Assembly (NCBI RefSeq): GCF_011752815.1
Contig: NZ_VWWV01000005.1
Span: 62,001 to 126,000 of the forward strand
DNA from: Enterobacter sp. Cy-643
GTDB taxonomy: Bacteria > Pseudomonadota > Gammaproteobacteria > Enterobacterales > Enterobacteriaceae
DNA: 64,000 nucleotides
Direction of reading: 5' to 3'
Shown here: piece by piece, positions 29,563-39,795 of the stretch
How the letters are laid out: each line of letters begins with the position of its first letter
Position numbering within the stretch: position 1 is the stretch's first letter
Position numbers and translations under genes: made by a program
The notes under the pieces: model-generated
What the model saw: the letters and a program-made list of their open reading frames with translations, nothing else
Databases searched by the model: none
What the model was told of the DNA's origin: nothing

Positions 29563-30405
29563 TTATTGGCGGGTCAGGCGGCCAAAAGCAGGATGGAAAT
29601 CGGTATTCGTCCGCCACGGATTAATGTCCAACCCACCCCGGCGCGTGTAGCGTGCGTAGACGCTGAGCGATTGCGGCTGGCAGAAGCGCTGCAGGTCATT
29701 AAAGATGCGCTCCACGCATTGCTCATGAAACTCATTGTGATGCCGGAAAGAGACCAGATAGCGCAACAGCTTTTCGCGATCGATTTTCGGGCCGCGATAG
29801 CGAATCTGTACGGAACCCCAGTCTGGCTGATGGGTGATCAGGCAGTTGGACTTCAGCAGGTGGCTAACCAGCGTCTCTTCCACGATCTCATCGCCCGCGG
29901 CCTGTTGCAGGTAATCGGCGTTAAAGTCGTAGCTGTCGATGGTGATGTCCTGCGCATCGATGCATTCTCCGCTGAACGCTGAGATTTCCTGGCCTTCCAG
30001 CTCCTGCAGGCGGAACAGCACTACGCTGACGTCGCCTTCGGCGCAGGCGCTCAGGTCACGCTTCAGTGTTTCCTGGACGGTTTCCCAGTCGGCGAAGCGA
30101 GTCTGGTTAAAACTGTTCAGGTAGAGCTTAAAGCTTTTTGACTCCACAAGATTGACGCTGTTGGCATCTAACTGCACATGACCCACGGCGACCTGAGGCA
30201 GGCCGTTACTGTTCAGCCATGAGAGTTCGTATAGCGTCCAGATGTCGCCGCCGCTGAATGGCAGGCTGTCGGCGTGGAGGCCAAGTGGGTCGCGATTCAG
30301 GCTGCGCGGTACGGCCTGCAGCAGCGAGGGCTGGTATTGATCCTGATAAGCCGTGGGCTTACCCAGCGTCAGGCCACTTAGAGCCTGGTGATTTTCGTAG
30401 GACAT
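29563..30405 (-). CDS. queF: NADPH-dependent preQ0 reductase QueF
   Basis: QueF reduces 7-cyano-7-deazaguanine to preQ1 in queuosine synthesis. The product is 280 aa (E. coli 282), the long bimodular type. The family motif ESKSFKLYL is at residues 88-96. The catalytic cysteine is Cys188 in [11 protein letters not shown], with Asp195 as the acid. It starts 65 bases from the divergent syd gene. QueE and QueD are encoded further on in the window. Confidence 0.97.
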   Translation of the reverse strand: MSYENHQALSGLTLGKPTAYQDQYQPSLLQAVPRSLNRDPLGLHADSLPFSGGDIWTLYELSWLNSNGLPQVAVGHVQLDANSVNLVESKSFKLYLNSFNQTRFADWETVQETLKRDLSACAEGDVSVVLFRLQELEGQEISAFSGECIDAQDITIDSYDFNADYLQQAAGDEIVEETLVSHLLKSNCLITHQPDWGSVQIRYRGPKIDREKLLRYLVSFRHHNEFHEQCVERIFNDLQRFCQPQSLSVYARYTRRGGLDINPWRTNTDFHPAFGRLTRQ

Positions 30406-30469
30406 GTTTCACCGAGATAAAGGTACAATTGGCTTCTATTGTACCCCAGCCTACGCGAGTGAGAAATTA

Positions 30470-31015
30470 ATGAACGAAGTCGCCTTTGCCCTTAAAGAGT
30501 TTACCCGCCGTTTTTGCGACCAGTGGCAGGAGGAAACGGGAGGCTGGCCCGCCAGTGAAGCGCTGTACGGCATTCCGTCCCCGTGTATTGTAACGACCAC
30601 CGGAGGAGACGTACGCTGGCAGCCCCAACCGTTCACGCCAGAAGCAGATTTAAGCGCCGTAGAGCGAGCATTGGATATTTCCCTCCAGCCTGCCGTTGAA
30701 GCGTTTTACACCACGCAGTTTGCCGGCGATATGCCCGCCGTACATGGGAATACTGCGCTGACGCTGCTTCAGGCGTGGAGCGAGGACGACTTTGTTCGCG
30801 TACAGGAAAACCTGATTGGCCATCTGGTGACACAGAAGCGTTTGAAGTTATCTCCGACGCTGTTTTTAGCGACGACTGACGATGAAATGGAAGTCATCTC
30901 ACTCTGCAACTTGACAGGTGAAGTGCTGATTGAAAGAATCGGCACCCCGCAGCGGACCGTGCTTTCCGCCTCTCTTCCTGATTTTCTTAATGTCTTAACG
31001 CCACAGGTGATTTAG
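30470..31015 (+). CDS. syd: Syd, SecY-interacting protein
   Basis: Syd is a cytoplasmic, membrane-associated protein that binds SecY and may check the quality of the SecYEG complex. I chose the ATG at 30470, giving 181 aa as in E. coli; the longer frame reads into the queF promoter region. Conserved family segments are [10 protein letters not shown]-like ([18 protein letters not shown]) and the C-terminal [22 protein letters not shown]. csrB follows on the same strand. Confidence 0.95.
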   Translation: MNEVAFALKEFTRRFCDQWQEETGGWPASEALYGIPSPCIVTTTGGDVRWQPQPFTPEADLSAVERALDISLQPAVEAFYTTQFAGDMPAVHGNTALTLLQAWSEDDFVRVQENLIGHLVTQKRLKLSPTLFLATTDDEMEVISLCNLTGEVLIERIGTPQRTVLSASLPDFLNVLTPQVI

Positions 31016-31033
31016 CTTTTTTGCCCAAGGCCT

Positions 31034-31073
31034 TGTGAGAGATCTCTTACAAGCCGTGTGAGAGATCGCTACA
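31034..31073 (+). promoter_or_regulatory. UvrY-type binding sites upstream of csrB
   Basis: TGTGAGAGATCTCTTACA at 31034-31051 matches the 18-bp UvrY/GacA palindrome (TGTAAG-N6-CTTACA type) at all but one position. A second, degenerate site TGTGAGAGATCGCTACA follows at 31057-31073. They lie about 190 to 150 bases before the csrB start, the range reported for UvrY activation of csrB. The cognate kinase gene barA is in this window. Confidence 0.75.
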
Positions 31074-31225
31074 TTTGACGGCAGATGAAAGCGCCTCTCA
31101 TTTATCGATGCTTTTATAAAACAATGAGTTATTTTTGTTTTAGGAAAGTTCCGAATGAAAGTTTTTGTCCGCAGCACCGCTGCATCCCTTGTCACATGCG
31201 GGCAAATAGGGGATTCTATATTCAT

Positions 31226-31596
31226 CGACAGGATGTCGGCGTAATGAAGGAGACATTAGGATGATGTCGCTTCTTACTTAAGGATCTCGCCGGGATGGCG
31301 TACAAGGAAGGCTTCACAGATGAAGCGCGGATAACTCAGGAAGAGTTAAAGGACACCTCCAGGACGGAGAATGAGAGCCGTAACAGGAGTACGGTAGGTC
31401 AGGAAGACTCAAGGATTTCACGTCAGGATGATGTTGGACACCCATCAGGATGATGGCAGCAGGAAGCCCTGGCGATGGATTGCTGGTCAGGAGACCAGAG
31501 GACAAAGTTGTCATGGATGAGCAGGGAGCATGAAAAGTAGCCGGATTAGCTGCGAAACGAACCGGGAGCACTGTGTAAACAGTGCTCCCTTTTTTT
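31226..31596 (+). ncRNA. csrB: CsrB, CsrA-sequestering small RNA
   Basis: CsrB binds many copies of the RNA-binding regulator CsrA and so relieves CsrA control of translation. The transcript starts near CGACAGGATGTCG and ends in the terminator GGGAGCACTGT/ACAGTGCTCCC with seven U, about 370 nt (E. coli 369). It carries about two dozen GGA motifs, many as CAGGA or AGGAT in small hairpin loops. The 3' part, from AGAGGACAAAGTTGTCA on, closely resembles the E. coli sequence. It lies between syd and yqcC, as in E. coli. The 5' end is placed to within a few bases from a TATATT -10 box at 31217-31222. Confidence 0.95.
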
Positions 31597-31666
31597 ATGC
31601 CTTTTTCACGGGCAGCGAAGAAGTGTTATTCTGTACCGCTCTTTTCCACTGACCTGTGAGGTTTTC

Positions 31667-31996
31667 ATGGAGCGCCAGACGCTAGTTCGCCGCCATTTAC
31701 TCACCATTGAGCAGATCCTGCGCGATCATTCCCTCTGGCAGGGCCTGCCTCCCGATCCTACTGCATTTGAGAGCACGCAGCCTTTCTGCATGGATACGCT
31801 GCAGCCCCACGAATGGCTGCAATGGGTACTGATCCCTCGTATGCACGCGCTGCTGGACAGCCAGCATCCTCTGCCTGACGCCTTTGCTATCGCCCCTTAT
31901 TACGAGATGGCGCTGGATGCGACGCATGCCGTTCGTGAACCTCTCCTTGCCGTGCTGCTTGAGCTGGATGCACTGTTTGACGCGGAACAGGGTTGA
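31667..31996 (+). CDS. yqcC: YqcC family protein (DUF446)
   Basis: A 109-aa cytoplasmic protein of the DUF446 family, matching YqcC in length and position. The conserved middle part is FCMDTLQPHEWLQWVLIPRM. The function is unknown. Its stop overlaps the truC start (TGATG), which suggests co-translation and perhaps a link to the pseudouridine synthase. Confidence 0.92.
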   Translation: MERQTLVRRHLLTIEQILRDHSLWQGLPPDPTAFESTQPFCMDTLQPHEWLQWVLIPRMHALLDSQHPLPDAFAIAPYYEMALDATHAVREPLLAVLLELDALFDAEQG

Positions 31997-32757
31997 TGCT
32001 GGAGATTATTTACCAAGATGAATGGCTGGTTGCCGTGAACAAACCGTCCGGCTGGCTGGTTCACCGCAGCTGGCTGGACAGGCACGAAAAAGTCGTGGTG
32101 ATGCAAACCGTCCGCGACCAGATTGGCCAGCACGTTTTTACCGTTCATCGCCTCGACAGACCAACCTCTGGCGTGCTGCTGATGGGGCTGTCCAGCGAAG
32201 TAGGCCGTCTGCTGTCACAGCAATTTGAGCAGCATCAAATGCAGAAACGCTACCATGCCGTGGTGCGCGGCTGGCTGCAGGACGAAGCCGTGCTGGATTA
32301 TCCGCTGGTTGAAGAGCTGGATAAAATCGCCGATAAATTTAGCGACCAGGACAAAGGGCCACAGCCCGCGGTGACGCATTATCGCGGGCTGGCAACGGTC
32401 GAAATGCCGGTGGCGGTGGGGCGCTATCCCAGCGCGCGTTACAGTCTGGTAGAGCTTGAGCCAAAGACCGGTCGTAAGCACCAGCTCCGGCGCCATCTGG
32501 CGCATCTTCGCCATCCCATTCTTGGCGATTCCAAACATGGTGATTTGCGCCAGAATCGCGGTGCGGCGGAGCATTTTGGTTGCCAGCGCCTGATGCTGCA
32601 TGCCAGCCAGCTTTCTTTAAATCATCCTGTTACCGGGGAACCGCTGACGTTAAGAGCAGAGCTGGATGAGACCTGGATGCAAATGCTGACACAATTTGGC
32701 TGGCGTGGTCAGCTTCCGGATGTTGAAAATAGTGAGTATGATCCGGCGAGCTGCTAG
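31996..32757 (+). CDS. truC: tRNA pseudouridine(65) synthase TruC
   Basis: TruC makes pseudouridine at position 65 of some tRNAs. The product is 253 aa from the ATG at 31996 (E. coli 260; the C-terminal tail is shorter here). The catalytic aspartate is Asp54 in HRLDRPTSG, the RluA-family motif. [21 protein letters not shown] is the conserved C-terminal signature. It is coupled to yqcC by a one-base overlap and is followed by yqcA. Confidence 0.96.
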   Translation: MLEIIYQDEWLVAVNKPSGWLVHRSWLDRHEKVVVMQTVRDQIGQHVFTVHRLDRPTSGVLLMGLSSEVGRLLSQQFEQHQMQKRYHAVVRGWLQDEAVLDYPLVEELDKIADKFSDQDKGPQPAVTHYRGLATVEMPVAVGRYPSARYSLVELEPKTGRKHQLRRHLAHLRHPILGDSKHGDLRQNRGAAEHFGCQRLMLHASQLSLNHPVTGEPLTLRAELDETWMQMLTQFGWRGQLPDVENSEYDPASC

Positions 32758-32792
32758 GACAAGCCTTGTCTCTAATTCTTAAGGAGTTACCG

Positions 32793-33242
32793 ATGGCCGA
32801 AGTGGGTATTTTTGTAGGTACGATGTACGGCAATGCGCTGCTAGTGGCGGAAGAGGCCGAAACCATTCTGAAAAAACACGGCCATCAGGCAAAGGTGTTT
32901 GAAGATCCCGACCTGACCGAGTGGCAATATTACCGCAACCACTATGCGCTGGTGGTCACGTCCACGACGGGGCAGGGCGATCTGCCGGACAGCATTGTTC
33001 CGCTATTTCAGGCCATCAAAGATCAACTGGGTTACCAGCCTGAACTGCATTACGGCTTGATTGCGCTGGGTGACAGCAACTACGACCACTTCTGCGGCGG
33101 CGGGAAGCAGTTTGACGCTTTATTGCAGGAGCAGGGCGCAACCCGCATTGCTGAGGTTTTAACGATTGACGCCAACGACCATCCGGAGCCTGAAGTGGTT
33201 TCCGGCCCGTGGGTCGAGCAGTGGGCGACTTTACTGAAGTAA
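32793..33242 (+). CDS. yqcA: Flavodoxin YqcA
   Basis: A short-chain flavodoxin of the MioC/YqcA group, 149 aa as in E. coli, binding FMN. I chose the ATG at 32793, preceded by AAGGAG at 32781-32786. The FMN phosphate loop is [13 protein letters not shown] near the N-terminus, with the isoalloxazine loops [10 protein letters not shown] and [16 protein letters not shown]. The electron partner is not known. It ends the yqcC-truC-yqcA run and converges on ramA. Confidence 0.95.
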   Translation: MAEVGIFVGTMYGNALLVAEEAETILKKHGHQAKVFEDPDLTEWQYYRNHYALVVTSTTGQGDLPDSIVPLFQAIKDQLGYQPELHYGLIALGDSNYDHFCGGGKQFDALLQEQGATRIAEVLTIDANDHPEPEVVSGPWVEQWATLLK

Positions 33243-33251
33243 GTGATAGCT

Positions 33252-33278
33252 GGGTGAGTATGCGGCGCATACCCACCC
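33252..33278. terminator. Hairpin between yqcA and ramA
   Basis: GGGTGAGTATGC and GCATACCCACCC pair with one mismatch across three bases, between the convergent stops. No clear U-run follows in either direction. Confidence 0.5.
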
Positions 33279-33288
33279 GGAAAAGATC

Positions 33289-33630
33289 TTAATTAAGCGG
33301 CTGTTCGTGGTTGCGGCGGTAGGCGCCGGGAGAGGTATTGAACCGTTTCCCGAACGTGCGGGTAAAAGATTGCTGCGAATCAAAACCGTAGCGCACTGAG
33401 ATATCGAGGATTTTGTCCTCGGTATTTTTCAGATCTTCTGCCGCTAACTGCAATTTACGTTCACGAATGTAGGCCCCGAGGCTCTTCCCCGCCCAGTCTG
33501 AGAACATCCGCTGTAGGTACCACTTCGAGTAGCCGGACTGCCTGGCGACTTCTTCAATACGCAGCGGGCGCTGCATATTGCCATCGACCCACTCAAGCAG
33601 AGATTCCATAAAATCTTTAGGCATGGACAT
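33289..33630 (-). CDS. ramA: RamA-like AraC/XylS family transcriptional activator
   Basis: A 113-aa activator of the MarA/SoxS/Rob/RamA group, made of only the two helix-turn-helix DNA-binding units. The first contains IEEVARQSGYSKWYLQRMF and the second ILDISVRYGFDSQQSFTRTF. Such proteins turn on efflux pumps and reduce porins. The call as RamA rests on length and on the genes romA and ramR beside it with a RamR operator; it differs at many positions from the Salmonella and Klebsiella RamA that I remember, so a paralogue is possible. An 11-base stretch complementary to the 16S 3' end directly precedes the ATG; a second in-frame ATG at 33624 is equally likely as the start. Confidence 0.8.
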   Translation of the reverse strand: MSMPKDFMESLLEWVDGNMQRPLRIEEVARQSGYSKWYLQRMFSDWAGKSLGAYIRERKLQLAAEDLKNTEDKILDISVRYGFDSQQSFTRTFGKRFNTSPGAYRRNHEQPLN

Positions 33631-33672
33631 ATCACCTCCTTCTACATCTTGCTCGTTCGATAATGGATAAAT

Positions 33673-34800
33673 CTATTCCCACCAGGCATCGAAGGCCTGG
33701 TGCGATTGGCTGACTTCCAGTATTTGCCCCATTTCTGGCGTGAGCAGCTGATAGCTGCGGCCTGCGCTGGCGGTGGCAATGCGGCGGAAAGGCTCGTCCC
33801 AGCTGTGATTCGCCAATGCAAACCGGCCAGCATGCCCCGGCACCATGGTTTTGGCGCCCAGGTCTTCCGTCGCCTGAGCCGCTTCTTCCGGCATCATATG
33901 GATGTATTTCCAGCCTTCGTCGTACTGGCCGTTTTCCATGATGGCGAGATCGATATCGCTAAACTGTTCGCCGATTTGCCTGAAATGTGGGCCGTAGCCG
34001 GTGTCGCCGCTGTAATAAATTTTTCGCTGTGGCGTGACGAACATGAAGCTTGCCCACAGCGTTTTGTTGCCGGTTAACCCGCGGCCAGAGAAGTGGCGAG
34101 CCGGCAGGGCATGAATCGTTAACGCATTGTCAATGGAGACTTTTTCCTGCCAGTCCAGCTCGTGGATTAGCGCCGGGTCGAAGCCCCAGGCGTCAAAATG
34201 CGCGCCGACGCCAAGCGGGGTGACTACCTGTTTAATCTTTGGCTTAAGCGCGCGCAGCGTGGGGTAATCCAGGTGATCCCAGTGATCGTGAGAGATGACC
34301 AGGGTGTCGATATCCGGCATATCTTCAGCTTGCCACGGATAATCACCCGCAAACGCTTTGTTCAGAAAGGCGAACGGGGCGGCATAGTGGCTAAACACCG
34401 GATCGATAAGAATGCGTTTGCCGCCAAGCTGGATAAACCAGGAGGAATGGCCCAGCCACACCACCAGATCCTGCTGTTTATCGAGCGTCGCCAGATCGGT
34501 TTTGATCAGCGGCAGAGGACGGTCGGGTTTTACCGTATCTGGTCGGGCGAAAAAGAAATCCCACAGTGCTGCAATACGACCGCGTTTGTCGGTCATCATT
34601 GGCGTGTCCTGCTGATTGTGGAACTTGCCGTCGCGGTACTGGGGAGATTGCTGGATGCGTTCAAGGCGGCTGCCCTGCGGCAGTTTGCCAAATTCAGTCA
34701 TCGGGAACAGCGCAGCGCTAGTGGCAGTAAGGCCTATTAACATAATCACGACCATGAATTTTAGGGTTAACGAACGCTTGCCAGATTGCGCGGCAGCCAT
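33673..34800 (-). CDS. romA: RomA-like metallo-beta-lactamase-fold protein
   Basis: A 375-aa protein of the metallo-beta-lactamase superfamily (UlaG/NAPE-PLD-like group). The zinc motif SHDHWDH has ligands His171, His173, Asp175 and His176. Other conserved parts are LGHSSWFIQLGGKRILIDP and YYSGDTGYGPHF. An N-terminal hydrophobic helix (about residues 15-31) suggests a membrane anchor. It is the first gene of romA-ramA, 42 bases before ramA. Its biochemical role is unknown. Its promoter region holds the RamR box. Confidence 0.8.
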   Translation of the reverse strand: MAAAQSGKRSLTLKFMVVIMLIGLTATSAALFPMTEFGKLPQGSRLERIQQSPQYRDGKFHNQQDTPMMTDKRGRIAALWDFFFARPDTVKPDRPLPLIKTDLATLDKQQDLVVWLGHSSWFIQLGGKRILIDPVFSHYAAPFAFLNKAFAGDYPWQAEDMPDIDTLVISHDHWDHLDYPTLRALKPKIKQVVTPLGVGAHFDAWGFDPALIHELDWQEKVSIDNALTIHALPARHFSGRGLTGNKTLWASFMFVTPQRKIYYSGDTGYGPHFRQIGEQFSDIDLAIMENGQYDEGWKYIHMMPEEAAQATEDLGAKTMVPGHAGRFALANHSWDEPFRRIATASAGRSYQLLTPEMGQILEVSQSHQAFDAWWE

Positions 34801-34839
34801 AAAGAATTCTCGTAGAAACTGTGCGGGTTATATTGCTAT

Positions 34840-34857
34840 TGAGTGAGTAAACACTCA
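34840..34857. promoter_or_regulatory. RamR operator between romA and ramR
   Basis: TGAGTG-AGTAAA-CACTCA is a perfect inverted repeat with a 6-base spacer. It matches the TGAGTG-N6-CACTCA sequence bound by RamR at the ramA promoter in Salmonella. It lies 40 bases before the romA ATG and 125 before ramR. Confidence 0.75.
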
Positions 34858-34982
34858 TTATAAGCAGGCAAGGTCAACCGTCAACAAAATTTACGGTATG
34901 ATAAAGCACATGACATTCAGCGAACGCGGCGATCCCGGTGGCTGAAATCCTATCCACTCAGATAACTGGCTTGTGAGGAACC

Positions 34983-35555
34983 GTGGCTCGTCCAAAAAGT
35001 GAAGATAAACGATTAGCATTACTCGATGCGGCAACCGATGCGATAGCGGAACTGGGATTAGGGGCGGCGACCTCTTTAATTGCCAGAAAGGCGGGCGTTG
35101 CCGAAGGGACATTGTTCCGTTATTTCCCGACTAAAGACGAGTTGCTGAACGCCGTTTATCTTCATCATAAGCAAGATCTTGGCAACGAGCTGATGAAAAC
35201 CTACGATCGACATGCCTCAAGCAAAGAGCGCACCAGGACGGTGTGGGGGAATTACATCGACTGGGGGCTGGTGAATATGAATGCGCGTAAAGCGATGCGC
35301 CAGCTGGCGGTTTCCGGCAAGATCACGTCCGAAACGCTGGAAATGGTTTACCTTGCTTACCCGGATCTGCGTGACCTGTCGAAGGAATGTATCACCAACG
35401 AGGCGCTGACCGGCATTGAGTCGGCATTTGCCGACGCTATTTTCTTTGGCCTGGCCGAAACCACGATGGAATTTGCCGGACGCGATCCTTCACGCAGGGA
35501 TGAATACAAATCTGCCGGCTTTGACGTGATGTGGCGCGGCATGACTAAAGGCTAA
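34983..35555 (+). CDS. ramR: RamR-like TetR family repressor
   Basis: A 190-aa TetR-family repressor beginning with GTG. The N-terminus ARPKSEDKRLALLDAAT and the recognition region AEGTLFRYFPTKDEL closely follow RamR. Residues forming the multidrug pocket in Salmonella RamR (Tyr59, Thr85, Trp89, Asp152, Phe155) have counterparts here: Tyr59, Thr84, Trp88, and Asp and Phe in AFADAIFFGLAE. RamR represses ramA until drugs or bile salts bind. It diverges from romA-ramA with the operator between. Identity with RamR is inferred from my memory of that sequence. Confidence 0.82.
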   Translation: MARPKSEDKRLALLDAATDAIAELGLGAATSLIARKAGVAEGTLFRYFPTKDELLNAVYLHHKQDLGNELMKTYDRHASSKERTRTVWGNYIDWGLVNMNARKAMRQLAVSGKITSETLEMVYLAYPDLRDLSKECITNEALTGIESAFADAIFFGLAETTMEFAGRDPSRRDEYKSAGFDVMWRGMTKG

Positions 35556-35612
35556 CATTTTTGTAAAAGCGAAGCGGGTTTGCGGGAGCCCCACTTCGCA
35601 CCGGACTTAAGC

Positions 35613-38369
35613 TCAAATCTGATATTTCTTCGCTTCCCGCGCGACATTATCCATTTCGTCCAGTAGCTCCAGAATTTCAGGCTCCATCTCCTCTGGCGCT
35701 ACGCCGTGACGCAGCTCGTGCTCGAGCGTCTGGCAGAGTTTTTTCATCCGAGGGACGCCGCTGTAGCTGCAGCTTCCGTGCAGTTTATGCACGATATCAA
35801 TTAGCCCTTCGGGCTTGTCGCCCACCAGCTGTTCTTCAAGGACATTTCTCACTTCCGGTAAAAACGCCAGCAGCATTTCAAGCATCTCCCGGGCGAGATC
35901 GGCTTTGTTGGCGGCCTGCCGCAGCGCCAGGTTCCAGTCCAGCGTCTTATTGATATTAATCGCCGGCGGGACGGGGTCTTCCGGCTGAACGGGAAGCTGG
36001 CCGATATTGCCCGGATGGTAGCGCATCAGCAGGCGATGCAGTTTTTCTTCTTCAATCGGCTTGGCGAGATAGTCGTTCATACCGGCGCTCATGAGTTTCT
36101 CTTTTTGCCCCGCCAGCGCGTGGGCAGTGACGGCAATCACCGGGGTTTGCTGGTGATGCGGCAGCTGGCGAATCAGCTCGCAGGCGCGGATACCGTCCAT
36201 TTCCGGCATCTGAATGTCCATCAGAATAATGTCGATGTTCATTTGCCGGGCGCGCTCCATCGCCTGAGCACCACTTTCACACAGCACAACTTGTTGAACC
36301 CTGTCTTCCAGTAACGCGCCGATCAGTTTCAGGTTGGCCGGGTTATCGTCCACCGCCATGACGGCCATCGGCAGCTTATCGCTATGTTCAACGAACGGCA
36401 GAGCCAGATTAGCTTTCGGGCAGCTTTCAAGCAGCATCGGGAACAGGCGTGTAGAGGTGATCGGTTTTAACAGGCAGCCCGCCACGCCCTGGCGCTTGAG
36501 CTCTTCTGCACCGACCTGGGTATGGCAGGGCAAGGCCAGAATCAGGCAATCTGCCATGGTGACCGCTTTTGCGAGCTTAGGGTTTGCCAGCGTGAGCGTT
36601 TCTGTAAAGGTGACGGGAATACCACACAGCAGAATATCGTAGTGCTCATCGGGCAGTCCGGTGAGCGACGGGCTGTGCACGACGTCCAGCGGCGTATTTT
36701 GCAGCAAATTCAGGGTGCTCTGCGCGGCGGTCGCATTCGGCTCGACGTAGCCCAGACGTTTACCCGCCAGTTTGTCCAGCACTTGCCTGTCGTTCACGGC
36801 GTTCGGGTTCAGATCCAGGCTGATGTGGAACCAGAACGTTGAGCCCCGATTCGGTTTACTGTGGAAGGAGATATCACCGCCCATTTCATTCACCAGCTTC
36901 TGGGTGATTACCAGCCCCAGCCCGGTGCCGCCGTGGCGGCGGGAAATACTGGCATCCGCCTGGCGGAAGGCCTGGAAGAGACGCGATTGTTCCTGCTCAG
37001 GAATGCCGATGCCGGTGTCGTGAATCTGCATTTCAATCTGAACTTTGTTGTTGCCTTCCGCCCGTTTTTCCACCAGCAGGTCGATGTTGCCGGTTTCGGT
37101 GAATTTAATCGCGTTGCCTACCAGATTGGTGACCACCTGCTGCAGGCGCAGAGGGTCACCAATCACATTATCCGGAACATCATTTTTGATGTTTAGCGTC
37201 AGCTCAAGGCCTTTGTCGTGGGCGGAATGTGCCAGCAGAGTCACCACCTCATCCAGAGTGTTGCGCAGCGGGAAGGGGATGGATTCCAGCAGAAGCTTGC
37301 CCGCTTCAAGTTTGGAGAAGTCCAGCACGTCATTAATGATGGTGAGCAAGTTATTGGCCGAGCGTTCAATCGTGTAGAGGTGGTCGCGCTGGGTTGGCGT
37401 CAGGTCGGTTTTTAAGGCCAGACGAGTGAAGCCAATAACGCCGTTGAGCGGCGTTCGCAGCTCGTGGGACATATTTGCCAGAAACTCAGATTTTATACGG
37501 GCGGCTTCCTGAGCCCGTTTCTTGGCAAGATCGAGCTCCACGTTCTGAATTTCCATCTGCTCAAGGGTTTCACGTAGATCGGATGTGGCCTGGTCGACGT
37601 TGTGCTGCATCTCTTCGTGATACGCCGTCAGCGACATTGCCATCGAGTTGATACCGTTTTTCAGCATATCCAGTTCGCCCAACATAAACCCTTCCACGCG
37701 GCTGTCGAGCTGCCCGCGGCGAATGCGGTCCACGGTATTCACCATATTGCGAATCGGCCCGGTCACGTCGCGCATCAGGCGATAGGCAAACAGCATCGCA
37801 ATGCCAATACAGAACAGCATCATCAAGGTGGAGATAAAGATTTCGCGGTATTGCTGCAGGCGAACGGATTTGAGATCCAGCTCCATGGCGACGTAGCCGA
37901 GGGTGCTGTTGCTCTGTTTTACGTTGGTTTCCGCGGACTCATCCGGCGAGTATCTTTCAGAAATAATCGGCATCCGCAGGATCATAATGTCCCCGGCGCG
38001 GGTGACGGTGAGATCTTTCGGGAGCTTTTCCCCGTCGGGCAGCTTCAGGCGAGCGGCGTTATGCTGAAAATTAGAGGTGACGAACAGCTTGTTACTGTCA
38101 TCGTAAATCGAAATACCCCGCACGATATCCGAATGGCGGCGATGGAGCACGCTGACCAACTGACGAATCGACTCCCGGCTGTGGAAGTTCATACCGTATT
38201 CGCTGGAGACCGCCAGGGGCTCAATAATACTGGCGCCGGCATCTTCCAGCTGGCGCTGTAAGTCATTGTAACGATGGACAACGAAAAAGATGCTGAGCAG
38301 TAAACCGACCAACAGCGTCGGGGCCAGAATCAGGATCATCATACGTGCGCGCAGGCTGTAGTTGGTCAT
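35613..38369 (-). CDS. barA: Hybrid sensor histidine kinase BarA
   Basis: BarA is the inner-membrane sensor of the BarA-UvrY system, which responds to short-chain carboxylates and activates csrB/csrC. I chose the ATG at 38369, giving 918 aa as in E. coli. Order: membrane helix about 11-32, periplasmic part, second helix about 178-197, HAMP, HisKA with His302 in [10 protein letters not shown], HATPase with [13 protein letters not shown], a receiver domain with [12 protein letters not shown], and a C-terminal HPt with [11 protein letters not shown]. All three phospho-sites are intact. It diverges from rlmD with a 61-base gap. Confidence 0.98.
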   Translation of the reverse strand: MTNYSLRARMMILILAPTLLVGLLLSIFFVVHRYNDLQRQLEDAGASIIEPLAVSSEYGMNFHSRESIRQLVSVLHRRHSDIVRGISIYDDSNKLFVTSNFQHNAARLKLPDGEKLPKDLTVTRAGDIMILRMPIISERYSPDESAETNVKQSNSTLGYVAMELDLKSVRLQQYREIFISTLMMLFCIGIAMLFAYRLMRDVTGPIRNMVNTVDRIRRGQLDSRVEGFMLGELDMLKNGINSMAMSLTAYHEEMQHNVDQATSDLRETLEQMEIQNVELDLAKKRAQEAARIKSEFLANMSHELRTPLNGVIGFTRLALKTDLTPTQRDHLYTIERSANNLLTIINDVLDFSKLEAGKLLLESIPFPLRNTLDEVVTLLAHSAHDKGLELTLNIKNDVPDNVIGDPLRLQQVVTNLVGNAIKFTETGNIDLLVEKRAEGNNKVQIEMQIHDTGIGIPEQEQSRLFQAFRQADASISRRHGGTGLGLVITQKLVNEMGGDISFHSKPNRGSTFWFHISLDLNPNAVNDRQVLDKLAGKRLGYVEPNATAAQSTLNLLQNTPLDVVHSPSLTGLPDEHYDILLCGIPVTFTETLTLANPKLAKAVTMADCLILALPCHTQVGAEELKRQGVAGCLLKPITSTRLFPMLLESCPKANLALPFVEHSDKLPMAVMAVDDNPANLKLIGALLEDRVQQVVLCESGAQAMERARQMNIDIILMDIQMPEMDGIRACELIRQLPHHQQTPVIAVTAHALAGQKEKLMSAGMNDYLAKPIEEEKLHRLLMRYHPGNIGQLPVQPEDPVPPAININKTLDWNLALRQAANKADLAREMLEMLLAFLPEVRNVLEEQLVGDKPEGLIDIVHKLHGSCSYSGVPRMKKLCQTLEHELRHGVAPEEMEPEILELLDEMDNVAREAKKYQI

Positions 38370-38430
38370 GGGGTTCCGATATGGGACAATAAAAGCAACA
38401 GTGACATTTGAGAACACATCTACTTACATC

Positions 38431-39744
38431 ATGGCGCAATTCTACTCTGCAAAGCGACGCGATACGAATCGTGAATTACTTACCGTGACCGTAACCGACC
38501 TTGATCCGTTCGGTCAGGGCGTCGCGCGTCACAAAGGCAAAGCGCTCTTTATTCGTGGCGCGCTGCCCGGCGAACAGGTTGAGGTTCGCATTACCGAAGA
38601 TAAGCGTAGCTACGCTCAGGCAGAGGTAAAGCGTCGTTTAAACGACAGCCCGGAGCGGGTGAAACCGCGCTGCCCGCATTTCGGCGTTTGCGGCGGCTGC
38701 CAGCAGCAGCACGCGAGCGTGGCGCTGCAGCAGGAGGCAAAATCTAAGGCCCTTGGGCGCATGATGGGCGAGCGCGAACATCCTCGCCAGGTGGATGAAA
38801 TCATTTCTGCCGCGGCATGGGGATATCGCCGTCGCGCGCGGCTGGGGTTGAATTATCAGCCCCGCACGCAAACCTTACAGATGGGTTTTCGTAAGGCGAG
38901 TGATAAAGCGCTGGTGGATATTCATCATTGCCCCGTTCTGGCGCCCCGGCTTGAAACATTACTGGAACCTTTACGTCAGTGCTTGTCTGAATTAAGTATT
39001 GTGAACCGGTTAGGGCACGTGGAGCTGGTCCTGGCCGACGGCGGGCCGCTGATGGTACTGCGCCATTTGGCGCCGCTCAGCAAAGACGACCGGGAAAAAC
39101 TGGAACAGTTTTCGCATTCCCATGAGGTGGCATTGTTCCTCGCCCCGGACAGCGACAACCTGGAATCACTGGCCGAGGAAGAGCCCTGGTATCATTCAGA
39201 CGGGCTACGCTTAACCTTTAGTCCACGCGACTTTATCCAGGTTAACGACGCGGTGAATCAGCAAATGGTGGCGCGGGCGATCGAGTGGTTGGAGGTGCAG
39301 CCTGAGGATCGGGTGCTAGATTTGTTCTGCGGAATGGGGAATTTTACCCTGCCGTTGGCAAAACGAGCCGCCGCGGTCGTTGGGGTCGAAGGCGTTGCTG
39401 CGCTGGTGGCGAAAGGTGAATATAATGCTCAGCGTAATGCGCTGAAAAATGTGACGTTCTTCCATGAAAACCTGGAAGATGACGTGACGCGTCAGCCCTG
39501 GGCGCAACAAGGATTTACTAAAATATTGCTCGACCCGGCGCGTGCCGGTGCGGCGGGTGTTATGCAGCACGTTATCAAACTGGCGCCGAGCCGCGTGGTG
39601 TACGTTTCCTGTAACCCCACCACGCTTGCGCGCGACAGCGAAACGTTGCTGGCCGCCGGGTACCACATTAAACGACTGGCCATGCTCGATATGTTCCCCC
39701 ACACCGGGCATCTGGAGTCTATGGCGCTCTTTGAGCGTAATTGA
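38431..39744 (+). CDS. rlmD: 23S rRNA m5U1939 methyltransferase RlmD
   Basis: RlmD (RumA) methylates U1939 of 23S rRNA with SAM and carries a [4Fe-4S] cluster. I chose the ATG at 38431, giving 437 aa (E. coli 433). A TRAM domain is at the N-terminus. The cluster cysteines are Cys81, Cys87, Cys90 ([10 protein letters not shown]) and Cys167 (HHCPVLAP). The SAM motif is [15 protein letters not shown] and the catalytic cysteine lies in [13 protein letters not shown]. relA follows 51 bases downstream on the same strand. Confidence 0.97.
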   Translation: MAQFYSAKRRDTNRELLTVTVTDLDPFGQGVARHKGKALFIRGALPGEQVEVRITEDKRSYAQAEVKRRLNDSPERVKPRCPHFGVCGGCQQQHASVALQQEAKSKALGRMMGEREHPRQVDEIISAAAWGYRRRARLGLNYQPRTQTLQMGFRKASDKALVDIHHCPVLAPRLETLLEPLRQCLSELSIVNRLGHVELVLADGGPLMVLRHLAPLSKDDREKLEQFSHSHEVALFLAPDSDNLESLAEEEPWYHSDGLRLTFSPRDFIQVNDAVNQQMVARAIEWLEVQPEDRVLDLFCGMGNFTLPLAKRAAAVVGVEGVAALVAKGEYNAQRNALKNVTFFHENLEDDVTRQPWAQQGFTKILLDPARAGAAGVMQHVIKLAPSRVVYVSCNPTTLARDSETLLAAGYHIKRLAMLDMFPHTGHLESMALFERN

Positions 39745-39795
39745 AAGGGTTAATCAGGCGTTTTGGCCTGAGCGTTAGCCCGACAGGAGAGGATA

